DNA of 64,000 nucleotides from Enterobacteriaceae endosymbiont of Donacia bicoloricornis (GCF_012567955.1 NZ_CP046186.1:2349-66348); one strand, 5' to 3'. Shown: positions 21,514 through 31,767, counted from the first letter of the stretch. Notes: generated by a model not told the origin, from the letters alone. Made by a program: numbers and translations.

Positions 21514-22512
21514 ATGAATTTAGAAAAAAAAAAAAAAATGGTACTTGAAGATGCTATTCTTCAAATAGAGAACCAGTTTGGTAAAGGTTCTATTATGAGA
21601 TTAGGCGATAATAGAACTATGGATATAGAAGCAATATCAACAGGATCTATATCTTTAGATATAGCTTTAGGTATTGGTGGACTTCCAATTGGAAGAATAG
21701 TAGAAATATATGGACCTGAATCTTCTGGTAAAACTACTTTAACATTACAAATCATTGCTGAAGCTCAAAAATTAAATAAAATTTGTGTTTTTATAGATGC
21801 TGAACATGCATTAGATCCCATATATGCTCAAAAATTAAATGTCGATATTAATAAATTATTATGTTCACAACCTGATACTGGAGAACAAGCATTAGAATTA
21901 TGTGATTCATTAGCTAAATCAGGTGTAGTAGATGTTATTATAGTTGATTCAGTTGCAGCTTTAACTCCAAAAGCAGAAATAGAAGGAGAAATAGGAGATT
22001 CACATATAGGATTAGCAGCAAGAATGATGAGCCAAGCTATGCGTAAATTAGCAAGTAATTTAAAACAATCAAATACACTTTTAATTTTTATTAATCAAAT
22101 TCGTATGAAAATTGGAATTTTATTTGGAAATCCAGAAGTAACAACTGGAGGTAATGCTTTAAAATTTTATGCTTCTGTAAGATTAGATATTAGAAAAATT
22201 GGTAATATAAAAAATGGAGATGAAATAATAGGTAATGAAACTAGAGTTAAAGTAGTAAAAAATAAGGTTGCAGTACCTTTTAAACAAGCTGAATTCCAAA
22301 TTATTTATGGACAAGGTATTAATATCTATGGAGAATTATTAGATTTAGGAGTTAAAGAAAAAATAATTGAAAAATGTGGATCATGGTATAGTTATAATAA
22401 TGAAAAAATTGGACAAGGGAAAATAAATGCTATAAATTTCTTAAAAAAAAACAAAAAACAATCTCTAGAAATAGAAAAAAAAATACGAAAATTTTTTTTT
22501 AAAAAGAAATAA
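21514..22512 (+). CDS. recA: Recombinase RecA
   Basis: DNA strand-exchange ATPase for homologous recombination. 332 residues (E. coli 353), shorter only at the acidic C-terminal tail. [15 protein letters not shown] (about 18-32), Walker [10 protein letters not shown] (about 67-75), the EHALDP segment, Walker [24 protein letters not shown], loop regions [13 protein letters not shown] and INQIRMKIG, and [17 protein letters not shown] are all intact. AAGGT lies eight bases before the ATG. The first codons contain an A15 tract (21524-21538) that ends in a second in-frame ATG. No LexA box was found in the 115-base upstream gap. Confidence 0.97.
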   Translation: MNLEKKKKMVLEDAILQIENQFGKGSIMRLGDNRTMDIEAISTGSISLDIALGIGGLPIGRIVEIYGPESSGKTTLTLQIIAEAQKLNKICVFIDAEHALDPIYAQKLNVDINKLLCSQPDTGEQALELCDSLAKSGVVDVIIVDSVAALTPKAEIEGEIGDSHIGLAARMMSQAMRKLASNLKQSNTLLIFINQIRMKIGILFGNPEVTTGGNALKFYASVRLDIRKIGNIKNGDEIIGNETRVKVVKNKVAVPFKQAEFQIIYGQGINIYGELLDLGVKEKIIEKCGSWYSYNNEKIGQGKINAINFLKKNKKQSLEIEKKIRKFFFKKK

Positions 22513-22580
22513 TATAGATATTATATTTTTTATAAAAAATTTATATACTTTTCAAAAAATAATTAAGGATAATTTATAGT

Positions 22581-25220
22581 ATGGAAAATAAAATAGAAAA
22601 AGTTCGTGAAATGTTTTTAGATTTTTTTTATAAAAAAAAACATAAAATAATAAAAGGAAGTTCATTAATACCTAAAAATGATACATCATTATTATTTACA
22701 AATGCAGGTATGAATCAGTTTAAAGAATATTTTTTAGGATATAAAAAATCTCCTTATCCAAGAATTACTACAATTCAAAAATGTATAAGAGTAGGAGGTA
22801 AACATAATGATTTAGAAAACGTTGGTTTTACAAATAGACATCATACATTTTTTGAAATGTTAGGTAATTTTAGTTTCGGAGATTATTTTAAAAAAGAAGC
22901 AATTTTTTATGCATGGGAATTATTAACTAGTTCTAAATGGTTTAATTTAGAAAAAAAAAAAATATACATTACTGTATATTATACAGATATAGAAACATAT
23001 AATATTTGGTATAAAAATATTGGTATTCCAAGAAAAAATATTTTATTAATTAAAGATAAAAATAACAAAATTTATCATTCTGATAATTTTTGGCAAATGT
23101 CTGAAACAGGTCCATGTGGACCATCCACAGAAATTTTTTATGATTTAGGACATAATTTAAAAGATAATATTAAAAATAATACATATAATCGTTTTATTGA
23201 AATATGGAATATTGTTTTTATTCAATTTAATAAAAATTTAAAAGAAGAATTAATACCTTTACCAATAAAATCAGTTGATACAGGAATGGGGTTAGAACGT
23301 ATTAGTAGTATTTTAGAAGGGGTTAATTCAAATTATAAATTATATTTTTTCCAAAAAATTATTAAAAATATAAATAATTTTGTTAAAATTAAAAACTTAA
23401 AAAATAATTCATTAAAAGTTATAGCTGATCATATTAGATCATCTATTTATTTAATATCAGAAGGTATTCTACCTAATAATGAAAAAAGAGGATATATTTT
23501 AAGGAAAATTCTTAGAAGAGCTATTAATCATGGTAGAATTTTAGGGGTAAAAAAACCTTTTTTATATAAATTAGTTAAAATATATATTAAATACATTAAT
23601 AATACAGAAAAAATTTTTTTATATAAAAAATATGATTATATTACTAATATAATTAAGAATGAAGAAGAAAATTTTAATAAAATTATTAATTCAGGAATTC
23701 TTTTGTTAGAAAAAGAAATTAAAAAATCAAATAAAAATTTTTTATCAGGGAAACAAATGTTTTATTTATATGATACTTTTGGATTATCTCCTGATTTAAT
23801 ACAAGATATATGTATAAATAAAAAAATTAATTTTGATAAAAAAGAATTTATAAAATATATGGATATTCAACGACAAAAATCCAGAAAAAATATTTTTTTT
23901 GAAAAAAAAATTAATTTATATTATGAAAACAGAGTATCGAAATTTGATGGATATAGTAATTTCACTATTTATAGTAAAATACTAGATATATATTTTAATG
24001 AAAAATTAACAAACAAAATAAATGAGGGAGAATCTGGAGAAATTATATTAAATATTACTTCTTTTTATGGAGAATCTGGAGGACAACTAGGTGATATAGG
24101 ATATTTAGAAAAAGACAAAAAAAATATTTTTCAGGTTTACAATACTAAAATACATGGTAATCTAATTATTCATATTGGTAAAATGATTTTAGGATCATTA
24201 AAAATAGATGATTATATATTTTCTAGAATAGACATCACAAATCGTTTAATGATTAGTAGAAATCATTCTGCAACACATTTATTACATTCTATTTTACGTC
24301 AAAAATTTGGTAATGGTATAGAGCAAAAAGGATCTTTAATTACTAATCAATATCTAAGATTTGATTTTTCATATAATTATTCTTTAGAATTAGAAGACAT
24401 TTTTGATATTGAAAAAAAAATTAATAATTATATATTTAAAAATATACCTATAAAAATATATTTAAAAAAAAAAAAAGAATTACAAAATAATAAAAATATT
24501 ATTAAATTATTTAATAATAAATATGGTAAAATAGTAAGAATTGTAGATATTCAAAATATTTCACAAGAATTATGTAGCGGAACTCATATTTTAAGTACTC
24601 AAGAAATTGGTTTTTTCATAATTACAAAATTTTTAAGTATTGCAAATGGAATAAAACGTATACATGCAATTACTCATAATTTAGCTTTAGATTATGTTCA
24701 AAAACAAAATAAAAATATAAAAATTATTTCTAATATATTTAGAATAGATGAAAAAAATTTAATAAAAAATATTTTATTAGATAAAAAAAAAATTAATATT
24801 TTAAAAAATAATATCCAAGAATTGGAACAATATATATCTTTAAAAGAAGAAAAAAATTTAATAAAAAATATTATTTTAATAAATAATATTAACTTAATAA
24901 TAAGTAAAATATATAATTTTAATCCTAAATTATTTAATTATATTATAAAAAAATTATTAAAAAAATTTAAAAAAACAATAATATTTTTATCTACAAAATG
25001 GGAAAAAAAAATATTTTTTATTATAAAAATTACAACAAATATTAATAAAAAAATAAATGCTAAAGAAATTATTCAAAAAATTTTAGATAAAAATAGTTGT
25101 AAAGTAAATGGATGTGCTAATATAGCACAAGGAAATATTAATCTTAATAAAGATGAATATTATTTTTTCTTATCTAAAATAAGATTATTTATTTTAAATA
25201 AAATAAATAAATTAGATTAA
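22581..25220 (+). CDS. alaS: Alanyl-tRNA synthetase
   Basis: Class II synthetase charging tRNA-Ala and editing Ser/Gly mischarging. 879 residues against 876. N-terminal catalytic core: FLDFFYKKKHKIIKGSSLIPKNDTSLLFTNAGMNQFKEYFLG, RITTIQKCIRVGGKHNDLENVGFTNRHHTFFEMLGNFSFGDYFK and MSETGPCGPSTEIFYDLG. The editing domain keeps HSATHLLHSILR and CSGTHI zinc-site motifs. The C-terminal oligomerisation region is present but low in conservation. It is followed by csrA and tRNA-Ser, the E. coli order. Confidence 0.97.
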   Translation: MENKIEKVREMFLDFFYKKKHKIIKGSSLIPKNDTSLLFTNAGMNQFKEYFLGYKKSPYPRITTIQKCIRVGGKHNDLENVGFTNRHHTFFEMLGNFSFGDYFKKEAIFYAWELLTSSKWFNLEKKKIYITVYYTDIETYNIWYKNIGIPRKNILLIKDKNNKIYHSDNFWQMSETGPCGPSTEIFYDLGHNLKDNIKNNTYNRFIEIWNIVFIQFNKNLKEELIPLPIKSVDTGMGLERISSILEGVNSNYKLYFFQKIIKNINNFVKIKNLKNNSLKVIADHIRSSIYLISEGILPNNEKRGYILRKILRRAINHGRILGVKKPFLYKLVKIYIKYINNTEKIFLYKKYDYITNIIKNEEENFNKIINSGILLLEKEIKKSNKNFLSGKQMFYLYDTFGLSPDLIQDICINKKINFDKKEFIKYMDIQRQKSRKNIFFEKKINLYYENRVSKFDGYSNFTIYSKILDIYFNEKLTNKINEGESGEIILNITSFYGESGGQLGDIGYLEKDKKNIFQVYNTKIHGNLIIHIGKMILGSLKIDDYIFSRIDITNRLMISRNHSATHLLHSILRQKFGNGIEQKGSLITNQYLRFDFSYNYSLELEDIFDIEKKINNYIFKNIPIKIYLKKKKELQNNKNIIKLFNNKYGKIVRIVDIQNISQELCSGTHILSTQEIGFFIITKFLSIANGIKRIHAITHNLALDYVQKQNKNIKIISNIFRIDEKNLIKNILLDKKKINILKNNIQELEQYISLKEEKNLIKNIILINNINLIISKIYNFNPKLFNYIIKKLLKKFKKTIIFLSTKWEKKIFFIIKITTNINKKINAKEIIQKILDKNSCKVNGCANIAQGNINLNKDEYYFFLSKIRLFILNKINKLD

Positions 25221-25322
25221 TTTAAATTAATTTAGTGATTTTTATTTAATATTTTTAAATAAAATTTAAAATTATTTTAAAATAAATACATAAATAATAG
25301 ATATTTTATATTTTATTATTTT

Positions 25323-25337
25323 AAGGAGAAAAGGATG
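25323..25337 (+). promoter_or_regulatory. csrA ribosome binding site with two GGA motifs
   Basis: AAGGAG at 25323-25328 is the Shine-Dalgarno. GGA occurs at 25325-25327 and again at 25333-25335, the latter running into the start codon. CsrA proteins bind such motifs, so the site could be used for autorepression (inference from the E. coli csrA leader). Confidence 0.5.
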
Positions 25338-25526
25338 CTTATTCTTACTCGCCGAGTAGGCGAAACACTTATGATAGGTGATGAAGTTATGGTAACAGTT
25401 TTAGGAATAAAAGGGAATCAAGTTCGAATAGGTGTTAATGCTCCTAGAGAGATTGCTGTTCATCGTGAAGAAATATATCAACGTATACAAGCTGAAAAAA
25501 ATCAAAAAATAAATTCGTTAAAATAA
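25335..25526 (+). CDS. csrA: Carbon storage regulator CsrA
   Basis: Dimeric RNA-binding protein that represses or stabilises target mRNAs by binding GGA motifs near ribosome binding sites. 63 residues (E. coli 61). [55 protein letters not shown] is close to identical to E. coli, including the RNA-contacting R44 region (VHREEI). A strong Shine-Dalgarno AAGGAG lies six bases before the ATG. Two AGGA motifs in this leader could allow autoregulation. The tRNA-Ser/tRNA-Arg pair follows, as in E. coli. Confidence 0.97.
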   Translation: MLILTRRVGETLMIGDEVMVTVLGIKGNQVRIGVNAPREIAVHREEIYQRIQAEKNQKINSLK

Positions 25527-25561
25527 TTTTATTTTTTTATAAAAAACAAAAAATAATTAAT

Positions 25562-25589
25562 TTGACAAAGTTTTTATAAAAGATATAAT
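25562..25589 (+). promoter_or_regulatory. Consensus sigma-70 promoter of tRNA-Ser/tRNA-Arg
   Basis: Perfect TTGACA (25562-25567), a 16-base spacer, then perfect TATAAT (25584-25589), 21 bases before the mature tRNA-Ser 5' end. It is the best promoter match seen in the window. Confidence 0.8.
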
Positions 25590-25610
25590 ACTATACTGAT
25601 TAATGTAATT

Positions 25611-25697
25611 GGTGAGATGGCCGAGTGGTTTAAGGCGCACCCCTGCTAAGGGTGTATGTAGTTTTCTGCATCGAGGGTTCGAATCTCTCTCTCACCG
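25611..25697 (+). tRNA. serV: tRNA-Ser (anticodon GCT)
   Basis: Class II tRNA GGTGAGATGGCCGAGTGG..., anticodon stem-loop CACCCCTGCTAAGGGTG (GCT, reads AGC/AGU), long variable arm, T loop TTCGAAT, acceptor closing CTCACC with discriminator G. CCA is not encoded. Position after csrA matches E. coli serV. Confidence 0.97.
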
Positions 25698-25712
25698 AAA
25701 ATATTAAAGCAA

Positions 25713-25785
25713 GCATCCGTAACTCAGGGGATAGAGTACTCGGCTACGAACCGAGTGGTCGGGGGTTCAAATCCTCCCGGATGCA
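25713..25785 (+). tRNA. tRNA-Arg (anticodon ACG)
   Basis: GCATCCGTAACTCAGGGG..., anticodon stem-loop ACTCGGCTACGAACCGAGT (ACG), ending CGGATGC plus A. A34 must be deaminated to inosine to read CGU/CGC/CGA; the enzyme gene tadA is at 36.9 kb. It corresponds to one copy of the E. coli argVYZQ array behind serV. The D loop is one base shorter than in E. coli. Confidence 0.97.
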
Positions 25786-25884
25786 AATAAAAAACGATTT
25801 TTTTAATGATTATTTTTTATTTTTAGATTTTTGAAAAGTTATATTTAATTTAGCTTTTAAGTTAGTTAATTAACATTTAATTTT

Positions 25885-26709
25885 TTAAAATTCACGTAAA
25901 ATATTATTAATTGCTGTCTTACTTAAAGTTTTTTTATCTACTTTTTTAACTATTATTACACAATATAAGTTATATTTACCATCTTTTGATGGTAAAGTTC
26001 CTGGAACTACAACAGAATAACTAGGGATTATACCATAATTAATTGAACCAGTCTCTCTATCATAAATTTTAGTACTTTGTCCTATATATACTCCCATTGA
26101 AATTACAGATCCTTTTTTTACAATTACTCCTTCTACTATTTCTGATCTTGCACCTATAAAACAATTATCTTCAATGATAGTTGGACTAGATTGAATAGGT
26201 TCTAAAACTCCCCCGATACCAACACCTCCTGAAATATGAACATTATCTCCTATTTGAGCACAAGAACCTATTGTAGACCAAGTATCTATCATAGTATTTT
26301 TTCCAATAAAAGCTCCTATATTAACAAAAGAAGGCATTAATATTACTTTATCAGAAATAAAAGATCCAAATCTCACAATAGTAGGAGGAACTACACGGCA
26401 TCCTATTTTTTTAAATTTTTTTTTTTTAAAATTACTATTAAATTTTAAAGGTATTTTATCATAAAAATTATTATATGTTCCTTTTAATAAAAAATTTTTA
26501 TTAATTTTAAAGTATAATAATATTGCTTTTTTAATCCATTCATAAACTACCCAATTTCCCTTAATATTTTTAGATACTCGAATTATACCATTATCTAAAA
26601 AACTAATGACTTTGTTAATATTATTAATAACTTTCTTATCTTTTAATAAATTATTATTATTTTTATATTCTGAAAAATAATTTTCTATAATATCTCTAAA
26701 ATATTTCAT
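25885..26709 (-). CDS. dapD: Tetrahydrodipicolinate N-succinyltransferase
   Basis: Acyltransferase of the succinylase branch of lysine/meso-DAP synthesis. 274 residues, identical to the E. coli length. The C-terminal two-thirds show the left-handed beta-helix hexapeptide pattern: [64 protein letters not shown], then [35 protein letters not shown]. The N-terminal helical part is divergent. dapA (47 kb) and dapB (54 kb) supply the preceding steps. Confidence 0.96.
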   Translation of the reverse strand: MKYFRDIIENYFSEYKNNNNLLKDKKVINNINKVISFLDNGIIRVSKNIKGNWVVYEWIKKAILLYFKINKNFLLKGTYNNFYDKIPLKFNSNFKKKKFKKIGCRVVPPTIVRFGSFISDKVILMPSFVNIGAFIGKNTMIDTWSTIGSCAQIGDNVHISGGVGIGGVLEPIQSSPTIIEDNCFIGARSEIVEGVIVKKGSVISMGVYIGQSTKIYDRETGSINYGIIPSYSVVVPGTLPSKDGKYNLYCVIIVKKVDKKTLSKTAINNILREF

Positions 26710-26806
26710 ATTATTTTATTATTAAAATTTTTCAATTAAATATCAATTAATATTGATAACCATATCATTTATTTTATAAATTAACAAATTTTAATAATTT
26801 AAAAAA

Positions 26807-28879
26807 CTATTTATATTTTTGAAATAAAGAAAAAACTTTATTTTCATTTATGATTTTAATATTTAGTTTATTTGCTTTTAATAATTTAGAACTTGGGTTA
26901 GTACCTAAAATTAATAAATCTGTTTTTTTACTAATCTGAGTATGTATTACAGCTCCTAATATTTTTAATTTTTTTACAAGATTATATCTTGTTATAAACA
27001 TAAATTTTCCAGTAATAGTTATTTTTTTTTGATAAAAATAATTTTTTTTTGAGATTTTTATAGGATAAATAATTTTAATTTTTTTTAATAAATTTTTAAT
27101 AATATTAATATTATCTTTTTTACTAATAAAATTAAATATACTTAATGAAGTTTTTTTACCTATATTTTTAATACTACATAATTCAATTAAATTAGTATTT
27201 AAAAAATTTTCTAATGTTTTAAAAAATAATGATATATAATAACAACTTATTGTTCCCATTTCTGGAATTCCTAAAGAAAATAAAAACTTATTAAAAGTAA
27301 TTGTTTTCTTATTTTTTAAAGATTGTAAAATTTTATTAATAAATTTATTACCTAAATTATCTATTTTTGATAAAATATGATTATTTAGATTTAATAAATC
27401 TACAGTATTTTTTACTAAATTTTTATCAACTAATTTATTAATTAATTTTTCTCCTAAATAATAGATATTAAAAGCATCTCTTGAAACAAAATGTTTTAAA
27501 TATGCCTTTAATTGATCTTTACAAAATAATCCTGATTTACAATATAAAATATTATTTGTTGTCTTTTTAAGAATAGAATTACAACTAGGACATAATGTAG
27601 GTATTAATATATTAGTTTTTCTTTTTAAAAATTTTTTATTAATTACTACATTAGTAATTTTTGGAATTACATCCCCACATCTTTGTATAATTATATGATC
27701 TCCAATTTTTAAATTTAATCTTATTATTTCATTAATATTATATAATGTTGCAAAATTAATATTTACTCCATTAATATTTACTGTATTAAAATATGCAATT
27801 GGAGTAATAACTCCTGTACGTCCAATTTGAAAAATTATTTTTTTCAATAATGTTAATTTTTCTTGTGAAGGAAATTTATATGCCATTGCCCATTTAGGAG
27901 CATGGTTAGTATATCCTAAAATATTTTGTTTTTTTACATCATTAATTTTAATAACAATTCCATCAATATTATAAGGTAATAAATTCCTGTTTTTTTTAAA
28001 ATATTTATAAAAATTAATAATTTTATAATAAGAAGAATAAATTCTTGTATATTTAGATATTGGAATCCCAAAATATTCTAATTTTAGTAATATTTCTTGT
28101 TGATTAGAAAATTTAATTTGATCTATAAAACCAATACCATAACTATAAAAATTAAGTAAATTAAAAATTTTTTTATCAACATTCTTATTCATTTTTAAAA
28201 TCCCATATGCGGTATTTCTTGTATTACTAAATAATTTATATTTATCAAATCTCTGTTGATTTAATTTTTTAAAGTTTTTTTTTGTTATAAATATTTCGCC
28301 TCTTACTTCTAAGTTTTTAGGAAAATTTTTACCTTTTAAAGTATGAGGAATACTTTTAATTTTTAAAATATTTTTTATAATATTTTCTCCAATAATACCA
28401 TCTCCTCTTGTAGCTGCACTTATTAAAATACCATTTTTATATAATAAATTAATTGCTATACCATCAAACTTTAATTCACAACAAAAATTTAATTTTTTTA
28501 TTATTTTATTAATAGGAAATAAAAATTTTTTAAATAAATCTTGTTCATTAAACACATTATTTAATGATAACATTGGTATTTTATGATATATTTTTTTTAA
28601 AAATGTTAATGATTTATATCTAGCTCCTACTAATTTAGTCGAAGAATATTTATTTTTTAAATAAGGATACAAATTTTCTAATTTCTTTAATTTAAAAATT
28701 AATTTATCATATTGATAATCCAAAATATTAGAATTATTTAATACATGATATTTATAATTGTAATTTAGAATTTCTCTACGTAGATTTATTATTTTATTTT
28801 TAAAATAAAAAAGTTTATAAATTTTATATAAAATATCTAATAATTTTATTATATAAAATTTTAAATTTTTTTTTTCCAT
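26807..28879 (-). CDS. ligA: NAD-dependent DNA ligase
   Basis: Seals nicks during replication and repair. 690 residues. The adenylated lysine is in CCELKFDGIAINLLY (about K137), followed by SAATRGDGIIGE, NTRNTAYGILK, FNIDGIVIKIND-like YNIDGIVIKI, WAMAYKFPSQE and QIGRTGVITPIA. A Cys4 zinc finger (CPSC...CKSGLFC), HhH repeats and a C-terminal BRCT domain (KITITGKF...KKTDLLILGTNPSSKL) complete it. The first 26 or so residues have no counterpart in E. coli LigA, and the only usable ATG lies inside the last codons of cysS (19-base overlap), implying translational coupling. Confidence 0.95.
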   Translation of the reverse strand: MEKKNLKFYIIKLLDILYKIYKLFYFKNKIINLRREILNYNYKYHVLNNSNILDYQYDKLIFKLKKLENLYPYLKNKYSSTKLVGARYKSLTFLKKIYHKIPMLSLNNVFNEQDLFKKFLFPINKIIKKLNFCCELKFDGIAINLLYKNGILISAATRGDGIIGENIIKNILKIKSIPHTLKGKNFPKNLEVRGEIFITKKNFKKLNQQRFDKYKLFSNTRNTAYGILKMNKNVDKKIFNLLNFYSYGIGFIDQIKFSNQQEILLKLEYFGIPISKYTRIYSSYYKIINFYKYFKKNRNLLPYNIDGIVIKINDVKKQNILGYTNHAPKWAMAYKFPSQEKLTLLKKIIFQIGRTGVITPIAYFNTVNINGVNINFATLYNINEIIRLNLKIGDHIIIQRCGDVIPKITNVVINKKFLKRKTNILIPTLCPSCNSILKKTTNNILYCKSGLFCKDQLKAYLKHFVSRDAFNIYYLGEKLINKLVDKNLVKNTVDLLNLNNHILSKIDNLGNKFINKILQSLKNKKTITFNKFLFSLGIPEMGTISCYYISLFFKTLENFLNTNLIELCSIKNIGKKTSLSIFNFISKKDNINIIKNLLKKIKIIYPIKISKKNYFYQKKITITGKFMFITRYNLVKKLKILGAVIHTQISKKTDLLILGTNPSSKLLKANKLNIKIINENKVFSLFQKYK

Positions 28880-30267
28880 ATTGTTCCAAAATTAGTATCT
28901 TCTAAAAGAATATTATTTTTTTTTAATTTATTTCTAATTAAATCAGCTTCAGCCCATAATTTATGAATACGAGCAATATTACGTTTTTTAATTAATTTTT
29001 CAATTTTATCTTTACCATAAAAACTAAGTGAATTTTTATTATTTTGTAGATAATTTTTTGGATTATAAAATAAGATTCCTAAAATATTACCTAATTTTTT
29101 TAATTTTAAAATAAAATAATTAGCAATTAAATATTTTTTTTGTTTATAAGCAATATTAATTTTTTTAGATATTTTAAACAAAATACTATATGCTTTTGGA
29201 GTATTAAAATCATCATTTATAGATTCATAGAATTTTTGTTCTAATAAAAAAAAATTGTTTCTTATATTTTTTATGATAAAAATATTTTTTTTATAAAATA
29301 AAGAAGTATATAATTTTTGGATAGCTAATTGAGCTTGTTTTAATTTATTTTCACTAAATATAATAGGTTTTCGATAGTGAGTAATTGTTAAAAAATATCT
29401 AATAACTTCTTCATTATATTTTGATAATATATCTTTTATTTTAAAAGTATTTTTTAATGATTTAGACATTTTTGTATTATTAATAATAATCATTCCAGTA
29501 TGTATCCAATAATTAACATAAAATTTTTTATCTATACAAAAAGATTGTGCAATTTCATTTTCATGATGAGGAAACATTAAATCACTACCGCCCCCATGTA
29601 TATCAAAATTTTTTCCTAAATATTTATAACTTAAAGTTGAACATTCTATATGCCATCCTGGGCGTCCATAACCCCATGGGGAATCCCAACCTATATTAGA
29701 TTCATTTGTTAATTTCCATAAAACAAAATCTTTATAATTTTTTTTAACATTAAAATTTTTAATTTTTATATTTAATTTTAGTAATTTTGTATTTTGTTTA
29801 GATAAAATTCCATAATTTGGATATTTTTTAATAGAAAACATAATATCACCATTTTTAGCAATATATGCAGTATTATTTATTAATAATTTTTTTATTGTAA
29901 AAATAATATCCTTTATATGATCAGTAACTTTAGGTTCAAAATTAGGAGATGTAATATTTAAATTATTAAAATCTTTTGATATTTTTTTAATAATATTTTG
30001 TGTAACATATTTTATGCTTTTATTTTTTTTTTTTGCTAATTCTATAATTTTATCATCAATGTCAGTAATATTTCTTATATAATAAACTTTATATCCTAAA
30101 AATTTTAAATATCTGATAATTATATCAAATACAATAAAAGTTCTACCATGACCAATATGACAAATATCGTATGGAGTTACCCCACATACATAAATTCTTA
30201 CTTTTTTTTTATTAATAGGAGTAAATATTTCTTTTTTTCTACTTAATGTATTAAAAATTTTTAACAT
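28861..30267 (-). CDS. cysS: Cysteinyl-tRNA synthetase
   Basis: Class I synthetase charging tRNA-Cys. 468 residues (E. coli 461). The zinc ligand cysteine in YVCGVTPYDICHIGHGRT (about C28) precedes HIGH at about 37-40. Further markers are GWHIECSTLS, GGGSDLMFPHHENEIAQS and KMSKS in NTKMSKSLKNTF (about 268). The C-terminal region ends DTNFGTIWKKKI, compared with DGPQGTTWRRK in E. coli. It is upstream of ligA and downstream of dnaB on one strand. Confidence 0.97.
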   Translation of the reverse strand: MLKIFNTLSRKKEIFTPINKKKVRIYVCGVTPYDICHIGHGRTFIVFDIIIRYLKFLGYKVYYIRNITDIDDKIIELAKKKNKSIKYVTQNIIKKISKDFNNLNITSPNFEPKVTDHIKDIIFTIKKLLINNTAYIAKNGDIMFSIKKYPNYGILSKQNTKLLKLNIKIKNFNVKKNYKDFVLWKLTNESNIGWDSPWGYGRPGWHIECSTLSYKYLGKNFDIHGGGSDLMFPHHENEIAQSFCIDKKFYVNYWIHTGMIIINNTKMSKSLKNTFKIKDILSKYNEEVIRYFLTITHYRKPIIFSENKLKQAQLAIQKLYTSLFYKKNIFIIKNIRNNFFLLEQKFYESINDDFNTPKAYSILFKISKKINIAYKQKKYLIANYFILKLKKLGNILGILFYNPKNYLQNNKNSLSFYGKDKIEKLIKKRNIARIHKLWAEADLIRNKLKKNNILLEDTNFGTIWKKKI

Positions 30268-30381
30268 TTATTTCCCTTTATAAAATTTGTATAAATAATT
30301 TTTTATTAATTATTTTAATATAATATTTTTTATAAAAAATTAATTTTTTATAAAAAATAATTAAATATTTTAATAAAGAGA

Positions 30382-31767
30382 TCAAATATTTTCATTATTA
30401 TAATAATTTGAATAATTATCGAAACGTGTAATTTGATTATTAAAAACTAATTTTATAGTACCAATAGGACCATTTCTTTGTTTTCCTATAATAATTTCAG
30501 CTATACCATGTAAATTAGTATTTTCGTTATACACTTCATCTCTATAAATAAACATAATAAGATCTGCATCTTGTTCTATTGAACCAGATTCTCTTAAATC
30601 AGAATTCATAGGACGTTTATCAGATCTTTGTTCTAAAGATCTGTTTAATTGAGATAAAGCAACAACTGGAACATGTAATTCTTTAGCTAAAGATTTCAAT
30701 GAACGAGAAATTTCAGATATTTCTAATGTTCTATTAAAAGATAATGAAGGAACTCTCATTAATTGTAAATAATCTACCATGATTAAACTTAACCCGTTAT
30801 GTTCTTTAAATATTCTTCTAGAACGTAATCTAATTTCTGTAGGAGTTAATTCTGAAGAATCATCAATATATATATTTTTTTTTTTTAATAAAATACCCAT
30901 AGTATTTGATATTTTTTTCCAATCATCATCATTTAATTGTCCTGTTCTAATTTTACTTTGATTTACACGTGAAAGAGATGCAAGCATACGAATCATGATT
31001 TGTTCGCAAGGCATTTCTAAACTAAATATTAATACAGGTTTCTCTTGAGAGATTGCTGTATGTTCGCAAATATTCATTGCAAGGGTAGTTTTACCCATAG
31101 CAGGACGTGCTGCAATTATAATAAGATCAGAATTTTGTAATCCTGATGTTTTTTTATTTAATTCATGATATCCAGTATCAATCCCGGTAATACCTTTTTT
31201 AGGTGAATTATAAAAAGATTCAATTTTAGAAATAGTCACATCTAAAATTTCTTCTAAATTTTTTGGTTTAGTATTTTTACTAAAACGTTTTTCTGCAATT
31301 CTAAATACACGAGATTCAGCTAAATTTAATAAATATTCACTATTTCTACCATTTGGATAATATCCATCTTCTGCTATTTCATTCGCAACAGATATCATTT
31401 CTCTAACTATAGCACGTTCATGAACAATATCAGCATAGGCATATATATTTGATATACTAGGAATATTTTTTGATAATTCAGCTAAATATGCAAATCCTCC
31501 TACCTGATTTAATTTTTTTTTGTTTTCTAGAGATTCAGAAAGTGTTATTAAATCAATAGGTTTACCTAATTCTATTAAATAATTCATTTCATTAAAAATT
31601 ATTCTGTGCGATAAAATAAAAAAATCATCTACTATTATTTTCTCTATAATATATTCCCAACGATTGTTATCTAACATTAATCCTCCTAATATTGATTGTT
31701 CTGCTTCTATAGAATGAGGAGGAATTTTAATTTTTTCAATTTGTAGATCTTTTTTAAATTGTTTCAT
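30382..31767 (-). CDS. dnaB: Replicative DNA helicase DnaB
   Basis: Hexameric 5'-3' helicase at the replication fork. 461 residues (E. coli 471). The N-terminal domain IPPHSIEAEQSILGGLMLDN (about 16-35) recruits primase. The RecA-like domain has Walker A IIAARPAMGKTTLAMNI (about 215-231), FSLEMPCEQIMIRML, Walker B LIMVDYLQLMR and LREKxSGSIEQDADLIMFIYRDE-like LRESGSIEQDADLIMFIYRDEVYN. All core helicase motifs are present. Confidence 0.97.
   Translation of the reverse strand: MKQFKKDLQIEKIKIPPHSIEAEQSILGGLMLDNNRWEYIIEKIIVDDFFILSHRIIFNEMNYLIELGKPIDLITLSESLENKKKLNQVGGFAYLAELSKNIPSISNIYAYADIVHERAIVREMISVANEIAEDGYYPNGRNSEYLLNLAESRVFRIAEKRFSKNTKPKNLEEILDVTISKIESFYNSPKKGITGIDTGYHELNKKTSGLQNSDLIIIAARPAMGKTTLAMNICEHTAISQEKPVLIFSLEMPCEQIMIRMLASLSRVNQSKIRTGQLNDDDWKKISNTMGILLKKKNIYIDDSSELTPTEIRLRSRRIFKEHNGLSLIMVDYLQLMRVPSLSFNRTLEISEISRSLKSLAKELHVPVVALSQLNRSLEQRSDKRPMNSDLRESGSIEQDADLIMFIYRDEVYNENTNLHGIAEIIIGKQRNGPIGTIKLVFNNQITRFDNYSNYYNNENI

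Noticed and set aside
25652-25834. Plus-strand frame of 60 codons
   Set aside because: It runs through tRNA-Ser(GCT) and tRNA-Arg(ACG).
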